A DNA stretch of 64,000 bases from the NCBI RefSeq assembly GCF_034931005.1, contig NZ_JAYGIN010000017.1, forward strand, positions 165,724-229,723, read 5' to 3'. Shown here piece after piece: positions 49,204 to 58,745 of the stretch. The notes beneath the pieces are model-generated. The model worked only from the letters and a program-made list of their open reading frames with translations. It was not told the origin of the DNA and searched no databases. This DNA is from Arcicella sp034931005. Its GTDB lineage: Bacteria > Bacteroidota > Bacteroidia > Cytophagales > Spirosomataceae. Both the position numbers and the translations under genes were made by a program. Within the stretch, counting starts at the first letter, position 1. The number at the start of each line of letters is the position of its first letter.

Positions 49204-51729
49204 ATGAGTACAAAAACTGTGTCTCACACTAAACACGTGTTTGATGAAAAGGAAGTGATTCATGAGTTAAAGCATTTTTTGCCTGCTCAAAATCCCTTAA
49301 AAGACTTTGTTCATCATAATACCCTCCATGCTTTTCAAGATATGAAATTCTTTGAAGGCATCAGAAGAGCGTCTGAAATTTTTGGATATAATGTGTCTCT
49401 GTCGTTGGACGAATACAGGGTATTATATGCCAATAAACGAATCAGAGAAGATATTCTCGATAAAATTATCGTAGATAAATTTGGAGCGAACAATGTCAAA
49501 ATTTGGAAAAATAAATTGGTTTCAGAAATCTACGAAGCTAATTTTTTGCCAAGAATCGGAAATTTAAGAGCCAATTGGAAAAAGTCTTATCAAATAGATT
49601 TGGACTCAATGGTGCATCCAACGCTTTTTAGAATAATCTGTGGTTTTCTTGACCAAGGCATTGCTATTTGGGGTTTTCCAGCAAAAGATAAAAGCTTTTT
49701 GGATTCTCTCAAAGCAATGGAGAAAAACAGCTATTCAAGCTATTTTAGAGGAAAAAGAGCCAAAGATTTATTGTTAAAAACAGATTGTAAAATAGAGGAT
49801 TTACTTCAAATTTTGGTAGGAGATAAATCACTTTATACCCAATATTTATACGACCAACAATTTGCTCATCAAGGTTGGTCGGGCATGGTTTCTGCGGTGG
49901 AAGATTTCCCCGAAACGCTTTTGGATGCTCGTAAAATTTCATTAAAAGATGCCATCACATTTGAATTATTGCTTGAAATTGATGCCATAGATTTTCATTT
50001 TGGTGATGGTTGGACTCCTTTAGCTGAAAATTTGAGGGATAAACCAGTCGATTTATTTGCGGAGGTTGAAGAAACGGAGATTCATCAAATCTTGAAAATT
50101 TGGCAAGAAGCATTTGAGTGGAGTTATTATGATGAAGTTTTAGCAGGAATTAAGTTAGAGAATACGCCAAGTAAAGCGGTTCATGAACTCACATTCCAAG
50201 CCATGTTTTGTATTGATGACCGAGAATGTTCAATTCGTCGTTATCTGGAACAATTTGATACTTCCTGCGAGACTTTTGGAACACCAGGTTTTTTTGGGGT
50301 TGAATTCTTCTTTCAGCCCGAAGGAGGACAATTTTATACCAAAGTTTGTCCCGCTCCCGTAACGCCCAAATATTTGGTGAAGGAGAAAAATGAGGCTTCT
50401 TTTAAAGGTATTAAACTGAAAAAAGACCTTTATTTTTCTAAACATTCTCATTCATTTTATAGTGGTTGGTTGATTTCACAGACTTTAGGTTTTTGGTCGG
50501 CGGTCAAATTATTTGGTAGTATTTTCCGCCCATCTATGAGTCCAGCAACTTCTTCGTCCTTCAAACACATGGACAAACACGCTGGCTTGACGGTACAACA
50601 CGAACATAATAAGCAAGAAGAAAACGGTTTACAAGTTGGTTTTGAAATCAACGAAATGGTTGACCGTGTAGAAGGAACACTGAAAAGTATTGGCTTGGTC
50701 AAAGATTTTGCTCCTATCGTTTATGTGGTTGGTCATGGTGCAAGTAGCGTCAATAATCCTCATTTTGCGGCGTATGATTGTGGTGCTTGTTGTGGACGTG
50801 CGGGTTCTGCCAATGCACGTGTATTAAGCGAAATGGCGAATAAACCAGAAGTGAGAACTGCTTTGAGAGAAAGAGGCATTGATATTCCTGATTCAACGCA
50901 GTTTGTGGGAGCATTGCATGATACTACCCGTGACGAAGTTGCTTTTTTTGATGAGAAATTACTTTCAGAAGCCAATTATGCGAATCATTTAAAATACGAG
51001 AAAATCTTTGAGAAATCGTTGGATTATAATGCCAAAGAGCGTTCGAGAAGATTTGAGTCGATTGATACCAATTTGACTCCTGCGATGATTCATGAGAAAA
51101 TTAAAATACGTTCTGTTTCCTTGTTTGAACCACGTCCAGAATTAAATCATGCTACCAATGCTTTGTGTATTGTAGGTCGTAGAAATTTGACCAAAGGTTT
51201 ATTCTTGGATAGACGTTCATTCCTTAATTCTTACGATTATTCTATCGACCCAGAAGGAAAATATCTTTTCAATATCATGAAAGCTGCCGCACCAGTTTGC
51301 GGAGGTATCAATTTGGAATATTATTTCTCAAGAGTAGATAATCAGAAATTGGGAGCAGGAACAAAATTGCCGCATAATGTCATGGGCTTGATTGGTGTGG
51401 CAAATGGTATTGATGGAGATTTACGCCCAGGTTTACCAAGTCAAATGATTGAAGTGCATGACCCTGTGAGAATCCTTTTTATCGTTGAGCATTTCCCAAA
51501 TGTGGTTTTGGATAGCATTAAGCGTTTGTATGCAACTTATGAGTGGTTTATCAATGAATGGGTGAATTTGGTAGTGGTAAATCCTGAGACAAAAGAATTG
51601 TTTTCTTTCCAAAAAGGGGAATTTGTTTCGTACAATCCCTTGACGAAAGAATTACAAAAGATTTCGGACATCACCCCATTGTTGGAATCAACGCAGGAGA
51701 ATTTCCCAGTTTATCTCATTGGTGCATAA
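49204..51729 (+). CDS. dabA: DabA: zinc-dependent inorganic-carbon transporter subunit (DUF2309)
   Basis: The 841-residue protein is of family length. The carbonic-anhydrase-like zinc site of DabA is visible as MFCIDDRECS (Cys336, Asp338) and VGHGASSVNNPHFAAYDCGA (His511, Cys526). The His-Cys spacing of 15 is the same as in the Halothiobacillus protein. Other family segments are FVHHNTLHAFQD (35-46) and ALHDTTRDEV. DabA works with the NuoL-like DabB to turn CO2 into bicarbonate in the cytosol, driven by cation flux. DabB follows after 11 bp. No Rubisco or carboxysome gene is seen, so it presumably feeds carboxylases of heterotrophic growth. Confidence 0.95.
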   Translation: MSTKTVSHTKHVFDEKEVIHELKHFLPAQNPLKDFVHHNTLHAFQDMKFFEGIRRASEIFGYNVSLSLDEYRVLYANKRIREDILDKIIVDKFGANNVKIWKNKLVSEIYEANFLPRIGNLRANWKKSYQIDLDSMVHPTLFRIICGFLDQGIAIWGFPAKDKSFLDSLKAMEKNSYSSYFRGKRAKDLLLKTDCKIEDLLQILVGDKSLYTQYLYDQQFAHQGWSGMVSAVEDFPETLLDARKISLKDAITFELLLEIDAIDFHFGDGWTPLAENLRDKPVDLFAEVEETEIHQILKIWQEAFEWSYYDEVLAGIKLENTPSKAVHELTFQAMFCIDDRECSIRRYLEQFDTSCETFGTPGFFGVEFFFQPEGGQFYTKVCPAPVTPKYLVKEKNEASFKGIKLKKDLYFSKHSHSFYSGWLISQTLGFWSAVKLFGSIFRPSMSPATSSSFKHMDKHAGLTVQHEHNKQEENGLQVGFEINEMVDRVEGTLKSIGLVKDFAPIVYVVGHGASSVNNPHFAAYDCGACCGRAGSANARVLSEMANKPEVRTALRERGIDIPDSTQFVGALHDTTRDEVAFFDEKLLSEANYANHLKYEKIFEKSLDYNAKERSRRFESIDTNLTPAMIHEKIKIRSVSLFEPRPELNHATNALCIVGRRNLTKGLFLDRRSFLNSYDYSIDPEGKYLFNIMKAAAPVCGGINLEYYFSRVDNQKLGAGTKLPHNVMGLIGVANGIDGDLRPGLPSQMIEVHDPVRILFIVEHFPNVVLDSIKRLYATYEWFINEWVNLVVVNPETKELFSFQKGEFVSYNPLTKELQKISDITPLLESTQENFPVYLIGA

Positions 51730-51740
51730 ACATTAATTTC

Positions 51741-53612
51741 ATGACTCAATTACTTAATTATTTTATATTATTGCCAATTTTCGGGTTTTTAATAAGTCTG
51801 TTAATTCCTGACAAAAAAGAGACGTTTATTTCGTCGGTGGCATTTTTAACAGTTGGTTTACATTTAGTGAGTGCTATTCTTTTTGCCATTGCGTGGTTTA
51901 TAAAAGGCTGCCCAACGCTAAATGTAAAGGATATTGACGTTTTTAGAACTACTGGCTATGACTTTTTCGTGGATTTATATTTTGATAAAATCACGATGAT
52001 TTATTTGTTGGTAGGGTCATTATTGACTTTCATGGTAACCATTTATAGCCGTTATTATCTTCACCGTGAAGCTGGCTATAAGCGTTTTTATAATACCATT
52101 TTATTTTTCTATGTGGGTTATAACGTAGCGATTTTCTCTGGAAATCTCGAAACGCTTTTCATCGGTTGGGAGGTTTTAGGACTGTCTTCGTTCTTGTTAA
52201 TTGCTTTTTATCGTGAGCGTTATTTGCCCGTTAAAAATGCAGTTAAAGTATTCTCAATTTATCGTATTGGCGATGTAGGCTTGATTTTAGCGATGTGGAT
52301 GAGCCACCATTTATGGCACGAAAACATCACTTTTTTGAAATTGAATAATTTTGAATTGGTCCACGAACATTTACAAAGTCATTCGTTTATTGGTGTTTTC
52401 ATTTCATTAATGATTTTGATAACTGCTGCTGCTAAATCGGCTCAATTACCATTGTCATCTTGGTTGCCAAGAGCAATGGAAGGTCCAACGCCATCAACCG
52501 CTATTTTTTATGGTTCGTTGTCGGTGCATTTAGGCGTGTTTTTATTAATGAGAACTTTTCCTTTTTGGGAACAACAAATTTCGGTAAGAATCTTGATTGG
52601 ACTTTTGGGCTTATCAACCGCAATTATCACCACAGGAATCGCTCGTGTACAGTCTTCCGTTAAAAGTCAAATTGCTTATGCGTCAATTTCTCAAATCGGT
52701 TTGATTTTTATAGAAGTGGCTCTTGGATTTGAAAATTTGGCACTCTTTCACTTTGCGGGAAATGCCTTTTTGAGAACCTACCAATTATTGGTTTCGCCAT
52801 CGGTAGCGAGTTATTTGATTCGTGAACAATTCTATAATTTTTCACCACATGAAAGCTCGCTTGAAGTTTCTATTTTCTCGAAAAAACTACAAAACACATT
52901 TTACATTTTGTGTACTAAAGAATGGAATTTAGATTCATTTATGTATCGTTTTTTGTGGAATCCATTGAAATGGGGAGGAAATAAACTCAATTTTATGACA
53001 CTCAGTCGGGTTTTGATATTCTTCGTGGTGGTTTATGGTGCAGGTCTTTTCAGTGTGCATCACAAAGAATTAATTTCACCAACTATTCAAGCATATTTGC
53101 CTGTCACTTTTGCAACTATTGGCTTAGTGATGGTTTTGAAGGCATTTACAGAAAGAAGACGTGCCACGATGAGTTGGGTTTTGGTAGTGATGAACCATTT
53201 TTGGATTGCTCTGGCGGTATCATTCAATGAATTATTTACCTTCAATCAAGTCTATTTGTATTTGAGTGGTGTAGTGGTGGCAGGTGCTTTTGGTATTTTC
53301 TGTTTAAGAAAACTAAAATCATACGAAACCACCATCGACTTAGACCAGTTTCACGGACATTCTTATAAACATCCAAAATTAGCTTTCTTGTTTTTATTGG
53401 CTTGTTTGGGTATTTCGGGCTTCCCAATTACGCCAACATTTGTGGGCGAAGACTTAATATTTACGCATATTCATGAAAATCAAATCGTCTTAGCCTCATT
53501 TGTTTCATTGAGTCTTATCATCGACGGTTTGGCGATTATCAGAATTTATGCTCGTGTATTTATTGGGCCACATACAAAATCTCAGCATGAGGTAGCATAT
53601 AGAAGTAGTTAA
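51741..53612 (+). CDS. dabB: DabB: NuoL/MrpA-like cation-conducting membrane subunit
   Basis: The 623-residue polytopic protein belongs to the proton-pumping NADH dehydrogenase/Mrp antiporter family (NuoL-like). Helices span most of the sequence. Family motifs include FIGWEVLGLSSFLLIAFYRE, AAKSAQLPLSSWLPRAMEGP and PSTAIFYGSLSVHLGVFLL, which carry the conserved lysine and glutamate of the ion channel. The dab context, 11 bp after dabA, assigns it as DabB rather than a respiratory subunit. It supplies the ion gradient that makes DabA vectorial. It ends before a hairpin at 53618. Confidence 0.93.
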   Translation: MTQLLNYFILLPIFGFLISLLIPDKKETFISSVAFLTVGLHLVSAILFAIAWFIKGCPTLNVKDIDVFRTTGYDFFVDLYFDKITMIYLLVGSLLTFMVTIYSRYYLHREAGYKRFYNTILFFYVGYNVAIFSGNLETLFIGWEVLGLSSFLLIAFYRERYLPVKNAVKVFSIYRIGDVGLILAMWMSHHLWHENITFLKLNNFELVHEHLQSHSFIGVFISLMILITAAAKSAQLPLSSWLPRAMEGPTPSTAIFYGSLSVHLGVFLLMRTFPFWEQQISVRILIGLLGLSTAIITTGIARVQSSVKSQIAYASISQIGLIFIEVALGFENLALFHFAGNAFLRTYQLLVSPSVASYLIREQFYNFSPHESSLEVSIFSKKLQNTFYILCTKEWNLDSFMYRFLWNPLKWGGNKLNFMTLSRVLIFFVVVYGAGLFSVHHKELISPTIQAYLPVTFATIGLVMVLKAFTERRRATMSWVLVVMNHFWIALAVSFNELFTFNQVYLYLSGVVVAGAFGIFCLRKLKSYETTIDLDQFHGHSYKHPKLAFLFLLACLGISGFPITPTFVGEDLIFTHIHENQIVLASFVSLSLIIDGLAIIRIYARVFIGPHTKSQHEVAYRSS

Positions 53613-53617
53613 AAAAA

Positions 53618-53649
53618 GTAGGGGAGTATTGGTATCCAATATGCCCTAC
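53618..53649 (+). promoter_or_regulatory. Intercistronic hairpin after dabB
   Basis: GTAGGG (53618-53623) pairs with CCCTAC (53644-53649) and TATTGG with CCAATA inside. There is no U-run, so it looks like an mRNA stabiliser or processing site rather than a terminator. Confidence 0.55.
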
Positions 53650-53665
53650 ATAAAATCAAAAAATC

Positions 53666-54454
53666 ATGAAAATAAACATAGTTAAAATTCTTATAGTTAG
53701 TGCTTTAGCTTTAAATTTTACAGGCTATTCACAAGCGGTTCAAAGTCAAAATAATGACATTTGGCTACATTATTACGGCAAAAATATGCTGACAAAAAAG
53801 CTATCCTTCACTTTTGAAACGGTTGCCAGATTTGCCAATGGTTTTAGTGAAAAACAACAGTATTTTGTTCGTCCTTCCATTGATTACCAATTAACAAAAC
53901 ATTTGGTTGGCAGTTTAGGGTATTCGCATTATGCCACTTACGTATATGGTAATCCTGCCATTAATAAAACGACAATTCCAGAAAACCATATTTGGATACA
54001 AGCACAGTTTACGCATCAGTTTGGTGATTTGAAGGTAACGAATCGATTAAGAGATGAAAATCGCTACGTTGGTGTGGCGGTGAAAGGTGCAGATGGAACA
54101 TACGATATTGACCGCTATGCGTACAGAAACCGTTTCCGTTATATGCTTTTGTTGAATTATCCATTGATAAAAGATGAGAAGAAAGCCACAAAGCTATTCG
54201 GAATTTTAGGGGACGAAGCATTTTTCAATTTGGGTTCAATAAAATCAACTCCCAATGCGGATTCAGACGTGGGAGGAACTTTTATGAATCAGAATAGAAT
54301 TATTGCTGGCTTTGGGTACAACATCAATCCACATCATCAAATTCAGTTGAGTTACATTCATCAAAACGTGTGGAATTTTACGGATACCATTGAAGAAAGT
54401 AACCCAACTATGAGATTGTCATATTACACTAATTTTTCATTTGCTAAGAAATAA
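53666..54454 (+). CDS. DUF2490-family outer membrane protein
   Basis: The 262-residue protein has a signal peptide (MKINIVKILIVSALALNFTG, ending YSQA). It then reads as alternating beta strands of DUF2490 type: DIWLHYYGKNMLTKKLSFTF, ENHIWIQAQFTHQFGDLKVT, NRLRDENRY and IQLSYIHQNVWNF. Members are predicted small beta barrels with unknown role. It follows dabB by 53 bp and is probably cotranscribed, so it may let bicarbonate or ions cross the outer membrane; that is inference. Confidence 0.8.
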   Translation: MKINIVKILIVSALALNFTGYSQAVQSQNNDIWLHYYGKNMLTKKLSFTFETVARFANGFSEKQQYFVRPSIDYQLTKHLVGSLGYSHYATYVYGNPAINKTTIPENHIWIQAQFTHQFGDLKVTNRLRDENRYVGVAVKGADGTYDIDRYAYRNRFRYMLLLNYPLIKDEKKATKLFGILGDEAFFNLGSIKSTPNADSDVGGTFMNQNRIIAGFGYNINPHHQIQLSYIHQNVWNFTDTIEESNPTMRLSYYTNFSFAKK

Positions 54455-54487
54455 GTTGTTCATAATCAGTCAAAAAGCAAATACTTA

Positions 54488-54656
54488 GATTAATTAACGG
54501 AATTATGTACTTAAAAATGCAAATGCAAATTTGACCCAAATTAACCGCTGACGGGGTGAAAAACCGCCGTCAGGGTCTTCTTCCGTAACCCTGACGGCGG
54601 TTTTTCACCCCGTCAGCGGTTTTGCATTAATAAGTATATAGTTCCGTTAATTAATC
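54488..54656. repeat. Nested inverted-repeat element, 169 bp (element 1)
   Basis: Outer arms 54488-54523 and 54621-54656 (36 nt) pair with four mismatches and begin GATTAATTAACGGAA. Inside, arms 54543-54576 and 54588-54621 form a perfect 34-bp GC-rich hairpin (AACCGCTGACGGGG...) with an 11-nt loop. The GC-rich core contrasts sharply with the surroundings. It lies between the DUF2490 and SulP genes. Its outer ends share CGGAATTAT / ATAGTTCCG with the element at 56324-56483. Confidence 0.9.
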
Positions 54657-54690
54657 CACGATTTTTAAAAATATTAAACAAACAACGTTC

Positions 54691-56277
54691 ATGGAAATTA
54701 AAAATAAATTAACATTGCCTAAAGATGGTATCGAAGGGCTTAAAGAGAACTTCTCGACTGATGCCATTTCTGGCTTTATTGTATTTTTATTAGCATTGCC
54801 TTTGAGTTTGGGTATTGCCAAAGCATCAGAGTTTCCACCCATTATGGGACTTATCACGGCTATTATTGGTGGTATCGTGGTTAGCTTACTTTCGGGTTCA
54901 CGCTTAACGATAAAAGGGCCTGCCGCTGGATTAATCGTAATTGTAGCGGGTGCCGTTGCTGAATTTGGCGGTGGCGAAACTGGTTGGCATTTAGCTTTAG
55001 GAGCAATGGTGGTTGCAGGAATTGTCCAAATCCTTTTTGGGGTTTTCAAATTGGGTAAATTAGCCGATTTTTTCCCACTTTCCGCTATTCACGGAATGTT
55101 AGCAGCTATTGGTTTAATCATTATTGCCAAACAAATTCCTGTATTATTAGACGTAAATCCTGCCATGACCAAAGGAAAAGGGCCATTTGGCTTATTGGCT
55201 TCAATCCCTGAATTTTTACTACATCTTGACCCAAAAGCTACTTTAATTGGAGTAGTAAGTTTAGCTATTATGTTGGGTTGGGCATTCATCAAGAATCCTT
55301 TAATCAAGAAAATTCCTGCTCCTTTGGTAGTGTTAATGATTGCCATTCCTGCCGAATTATTGATGGATTTTCAAACAACTGAACCTGCTTATGCCCTTGT
55401 TCATATCGGAAATTTATTGGATAATGTAAAAGTAAACGTTGATTTTTCTGGATTCGCTCAAACGGGTGTTTTTGTGAAATATGTAATTATGTTTGCCTTA
55501 GTTGGGACGTTAGAATCATTATTGACGGTAAAAGCTATTGATATGTTAGACCCGTATCGTCGTAAATCTGATGCCAATAAAGACCTTATTGCGGTAGGAA
55601 TTGGGAATACTTTAGCGGCAATTTTGGGAGGTTTACCAATGATTTCAGAAGTTGCTCGTAGTTCGTCAAATGTTGGAAATGGAGCTAAAACTCGTTGGGC
55701 AAATTTCTTTCATGGTTTTTTCATTTTGGTGTTCTTATTATTGGCATCTCATCTTATCGAATTGATTCCGAATACAGCTTTGGCAGCCATGTTGATTACG
55801 GTTGGTATCAAGTTGGCTCACCCAAGAGAATTTATCCAGACTTTCAAAATTGGTAAAGAACAATTGGCGATATTTTTAGTAACCATTTTCTTTACCCTTT
55901 ACGAAGATTTATTAGTGGGTATTGCCGCTGGAATTGTCTTACAAATCTTGATAAATATCGTTGATTGGGATTTATTAAAAACGCTTTTTCAAACACCTAC
56001 CCAAGTTTCATTTACGGATGATGAATATTTAGTAGAAATTGATAAATCGGCAGTTTTTAGTAATTATATGGGTATCAAAAGCAAATTAGAAGCGATTCCT
56101 CCAGGATTTAACGTAACAATTGACTTGAAAAATACACGTATGATTGACCACTCCGTAATGGAAAACTTACACCATTTTGAGCATGATTATGCAGCTACTG
56201 GTGGTAAAGTAACTATCATTGGACATGAAAATCATGTGCCTGTATCTGACCATAAATTGGCAGCACGTAAAGGATAG
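54691..56277 (+). CDS. SulP-family anion transporter with STAS domain (probable bicarbonate transporter)
   Basis: The 528-residue protein has about 12-14 membrane helices of the SulP/SLC26 fold (FIVFLLALPLSLGIAKASEF, GGIVVSLLSGSRLTIKGPAAG, LGGLPMISEVARSS). A C-terminal STAS domain lies at about 440-528 (VTIDLKNTRMIDHSVMENLH). The family includes BicA, a sodium-dependent bicarbonate importer, as well as sulfate transporters. Placement beside dabAB and a carbonic anhydrase favours bicarbonate. It is bracketed by two related inverted-repeat elements. Its start is 34 bp after element 1. Confidence 0.9.
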   Translation: MEIKNKLTLPKDGIEGLKENFSTDAISGFIVFLLALPLSLGIAKASEFPPIMGLITAIIGGIVVSLLSGSRLTIKGPAAGLIVIVAGAVAEFGGGETGWHLALGAMVVAGIVQILFGVFKLGKLADFFPLSAIHGMLAAIGLIIIAKQIPVLLDVNPAMTKGKGPFGLLASIPEFLLHLDPKATLIGVVSLAIMLGWAFIKNPLIKKIPAPLVVLMIAIPAELLMDFQTTEPAYALVHIGNLLDNVKVNVDFSGFAQTGVFVKYVIMFALVGTLESLLTVKAIDMLDPYRRKSDANKDLIAVGIGNTLAAILGGLPMISEVARSSSNVGNGAKTRWANFFHGFFILVFLLLASHLIELIPNTALAAMLITVGIKLAHPREFIQTFKIGKEQLAIFLVTIFFTLYEDLLVGIAAGIVLQILINIVDWDLLKTLFQTPTQVSFTDDEYLVEIDKSAVFSNYMGIKSKLEAIPPGFNVTIDLKNTRMIDHSVMENLHHFEHDYAATGGKVTIIGHENHVPVSDHKLAARKG

Positions 56278-56323
56278 TAAGAAAGCAGATATAGCGATTT
56301 GATTATTTAAGGTTTATTTTATT

Positions 56324-56483
56324 CGGAATTATCTACAATTTGTCGCAAGACAAAATTAGACTACGGATAGAACAGATAAAACAGATTTACACTGATTTAT
56401 CTTTAAATTTATCCGTGTAAATCCGTTGAATCAGTACAATCTGTGGTCTATTTTTATTCTGCGACAAATTGTAGATAGTTCCG
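56324..56483. repeat. Long inverted-repeat element, 160 bp (element 2)
   Basis: Terminal arms 56324-56347 and 56460-56483 match in 23 of 24 positions (CGGAATTATCTACAATTTG and on). The interior holds degenerate CAGATTTACACTGATT / GATTTACACGGAT words that pair at roughly three-quarters of positions. It lies 46 bp after the SulP stop and shares its end sequence with element 1. Confidence 0.85.
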
Positions 56484-56520
56484 TTTTTTTAAGTACTTAT
56501 GCTTAAGTACATTTATTCCT

Positions 56521-56567
56521 TAACTCCCAAGCATTTCTAAAGATATTGTTTGGGAGTTATTTTTTTA
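56521..56567 (+). terminator. Terminator after SulP gene 1
   Basis: TAACTCCCAA (56521-56530) pairs with TTGGGAGTTA (56550-56559), a 10-bp stem with a 19-nt loop, followed by a run of T. Its right arm also carries the -33 box of the next promoter. Confidence 0.8.
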
Positions 56568-56579
56568 TAGCTACTTTTG
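56549..56579 (+). promoter_or_regulatory. Consensus promoter, probably giving a leaderless mRNA
   Basis: TTTG (56549-56552), a 19-bp spacer and TACTTTTG (56572-56579) match the Bacteroidota consensus perfectly. The -7 box ends 4 bp before the ATG at 56584, so transcription should begin at or one or two bases before the start codon. Confidence 0.7.
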
Positions 56580-56583
56580 TTGC

Positions 56584-56931
56584 ATGATTTATACTTCTCG
56601 CATAGTTTTTAGGACATTTTGTTTATTGCTCATGATTCATATCGTGGCATTAAACACCTGTGCAGATTATTATGTAAAGTTTTTATCATCTAAAAGTGTA
56701 GCGTTGAAAAGTTTTGATATTGAAGAAGAAGCAGATTCTAAAACAAAAACAACAGAATCAGATGTGTTTGATTCAATTGATGATGATTATTTAGTGACTT
56801 CTTTTTTAAATTTACATGCCAACTCAGATATAAATTGTTTTGAGAATGGTCGTCATTTACGCCATTATTTTTATTCAGCAAGCTTCCCCCAATTACATTA
56901 CGATATTCAAATTCCTCCTCCTCGGGCATAA
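56584..56931 (+). CDS. Small secreted acidic protein, analogue of the 48701 gene
   Basis: The 115-residue protein has an N-terminal hydrophobic segment (about 9-25, FRTFCLLLMIHIVALNT) and a charged middle (EEEADSKTKTTESDVFDSID) ending DDDYL. The C-terminus is rich in aromatic residues and prolines (QIPPPRA). No family is recognised. It resembles the 48701 protein in size, signal and the DDDYL motif, and likewise sits just before a carbon-transporter gene. The start at 56584 is supported by the hydrophobic segment, even though the promoter predicts almost no leader. An alternative ATG lies at 56632, but it would lose the signal. Confidence 0.6.
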   Translation: MIYTSRIVFRTFCLLLMIHIVALNTCADYYVKFLSSKSVALKSFDIEEEADSKTKTTESDVFDSIDDDYLVTSFLNLHANSDINCFENGRHLRHYFYSASFPQLHYDIQIPPPRA

Positions 56932-57196
56932 TCTTTCTTCGAAAGGTTAATCTAACATTTATCCTTCAATTTTCTTTTAAGCAAGCCTTTTTCGTGCAGA
57001 GAATGGCGTTTCAGTGAGTCTATATATTACTTTTTAATGATTTTAAAGGGATAAATTCTTTAAGGCAATACCCATTTTACTGTTTATTCAGTATTGAGGA
57101 GTGTCCCTTTTAGTTGACTTATTGCGACGTTTATTAGATGGTTGAATGGCTATAACATTATTAAACACGGTAAACTTTCAATAAATACAAATTATT

Positions 57197-58582
57197 ATGA
57201 ACAACCCACAAATTCCTAATACCCCACTTGGTAGAATCAAATTGTTTTTTACATTTTTTGATTCTCGTTGGGAGGATTTGACCAAAGACAATTGGATAAA
57301 AACAACTTATCAAGATTTTAGTGCAGGTTTAATTGTTGCCATGACTGCAATACCTATGGCGATGGGCTTTGCGATGGCAATGGGTATGAGACCCGAACAT
57401 GGAATTATTGCAGGTGCTTTAGCTTGTGTGATTGGTAGAACATTTGGAGGGTCAAAATATCAAGTATATGGACCAACAGCAGCTTTTATTCCTGTAATAG
57501 CAAGTTTGATTGCTAAATATGGCGTGGCAAATGGAGGGACTTTTGAAATTGCTCATGGTTTCTTGGTTTTAGTATCCATGATTTCGGGTATTATATTGAT
57601 TATTATGGGAATTTTTGGTTTTGGAAAATATGCTAAATTAGTTCCTAATTCAATCATTGTAGGTTTCACCATTGGTATTGCTGTTTCGATTGCCTTGACC
57701 AATTTTGAGGATATTTTAGGTATTGAGTCTTTTAAAGATTTCTTGGGGCAAGATGAAGATATACAAGGCGGACTGATTCATAATATTAGATTATCGCTCA
57801 GTAATATAAACATTATTAATCCTTGGTCGATTTTCTTAGGTGTATTGACTTTTATTTTGGCAAAATTCTTACTTAAAATTTCTATTTATATTCCAGGCCC
57901 TGTTGTTGCGATGGGAACTGCCACTTTGTTATCAGCCACAGTTTTATCAGACAAAGAAATTATATTAGTGAGAGATTTATACGGTTCAATTCCTAACAAT
58001 TTCTTTAAAATACAATTACCAATTTTGCCAACTTTTAGTAGTTCTGTGGCAATTGATATTGTTTATTATGTAGTATCAATTGTATTTGTTTCGGGAGTTG
58101 AAAGTATTCTTTGTTCTTCAATGGCTGACAAATTAGCCAATAATAATAAAACGCCTTTTAATCCAGATAAAGAATTTTTTGGACAAGGTTTAGTGCAAAT
58201 CATCACACCTCTCATACAAGGGTTTCCATGTACTGGTGCTTTGGCAAGAACTGCCACAAGTATTAAAGCAGGAGCAAAAACGCCATTAGCAGGTTATTTT
58301 AAGGCAATACTGAAATTGACAATGGCATTTTATTTGGCACAATACTTAGAGCTAATCCCTATGGCTTGTATTGGTGGAATTCTTATTTGGGTTGCCAGTA
58401 ATATGATTAAAGTTTCTGAAATAAAGGAAATTAAGCACTTAGGAAAATTTGAATTTTCAATGATGGTTTATACTGCCGTTATGGTACCCGTTACAGATTT
58501 CCTTACTGGTGTTTTATCGGCATTGATTATTTATTTTATTGTAAAAAATGCTTTTAAAAGAGAAAAGAAAGTGAGTGTTTAG
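57197..58582 (+). CDS. SulP-family anion transporter without STAS domain
   Basis: The 461-residue protein is a SulP membrane core (SAGLIVAMTAIPMAMGFAMA, GGSKYQVYGPTAAFIPVIAS, GFPCTGALARTATSIKAGAK). It ends shortly after the last helix (FKREKKVSV), so the usual C-terminal STAS domain is missing. Only low similarity to the first SulP is evident. The 3' neighbour is a beta-carbonic anhydrase (163 bp), and some SulP proteins are even fused to such enzymes, which again favours bicarbonate. The 265-bp gap upstream shows no clear promoter; TACTTTTT at about 57028 is one base off. Confidence 0.88.
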   Translation: MNNPQIPNTPLGRIKLFFTFFDSRWEDLTKDNWIKTTYQDFSAGLIVAMTAIPMAMGFAMAMGMRPEHGIIAGALACVIGRTFGGSKYQVYGPTAAFIPVIASLIAKYGVANGGTFEIAHGFLVLVSMISGIILIIMGIFGFGKYAKLVPNSIIVGFTIGIAVSIALTNFEDILGIESFKDFLGQDEDIQGGLIHNIRLSLSNINIINPWSIFLGVLTFILAKFLLKISIYIPGPVVAMGTATLLSATVLSDKEIILVRDLYGSIPNNFFKIQLPILPTFSSSVAIDIVYYVVSIVFVSGVESILCSSMADKLANNNKTPFNPDKEFFGQGLVQIITPLIQGFPCTGALARTATSIKAGAKTPLAGYFKAILKLTMAFYLAQYLELIPMACIGGILIWVASNMIKVSEIKEIKHLGKFEFSMMVYTAVMVPVTDFLTGVLSALIIYFIVKNAFKREKKVSV

Positions 58583-58745
58583 TTTGAAACTAAAACAATA
58601 GACATATCCGTTTTCCAATAATATTTAACATAAATTGAGCTTGTTTAAGCTTTTCGTTTTGAACGGTTTGCTGCGGCAATGAAAATTGAAGCGATTTACA
58701 ACAAAATGAATAAGTTTAAACAGGTTCATTGTAAAAGAAATTAAA

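Noticed and set aside
54651..55049. 132-codon minus-strand ORF over the SulP gene
   Set aside because: It is antisense to the SulP helices and Pro/Ile/Ala-rich as expected of a shadow; it starts inside the gene.
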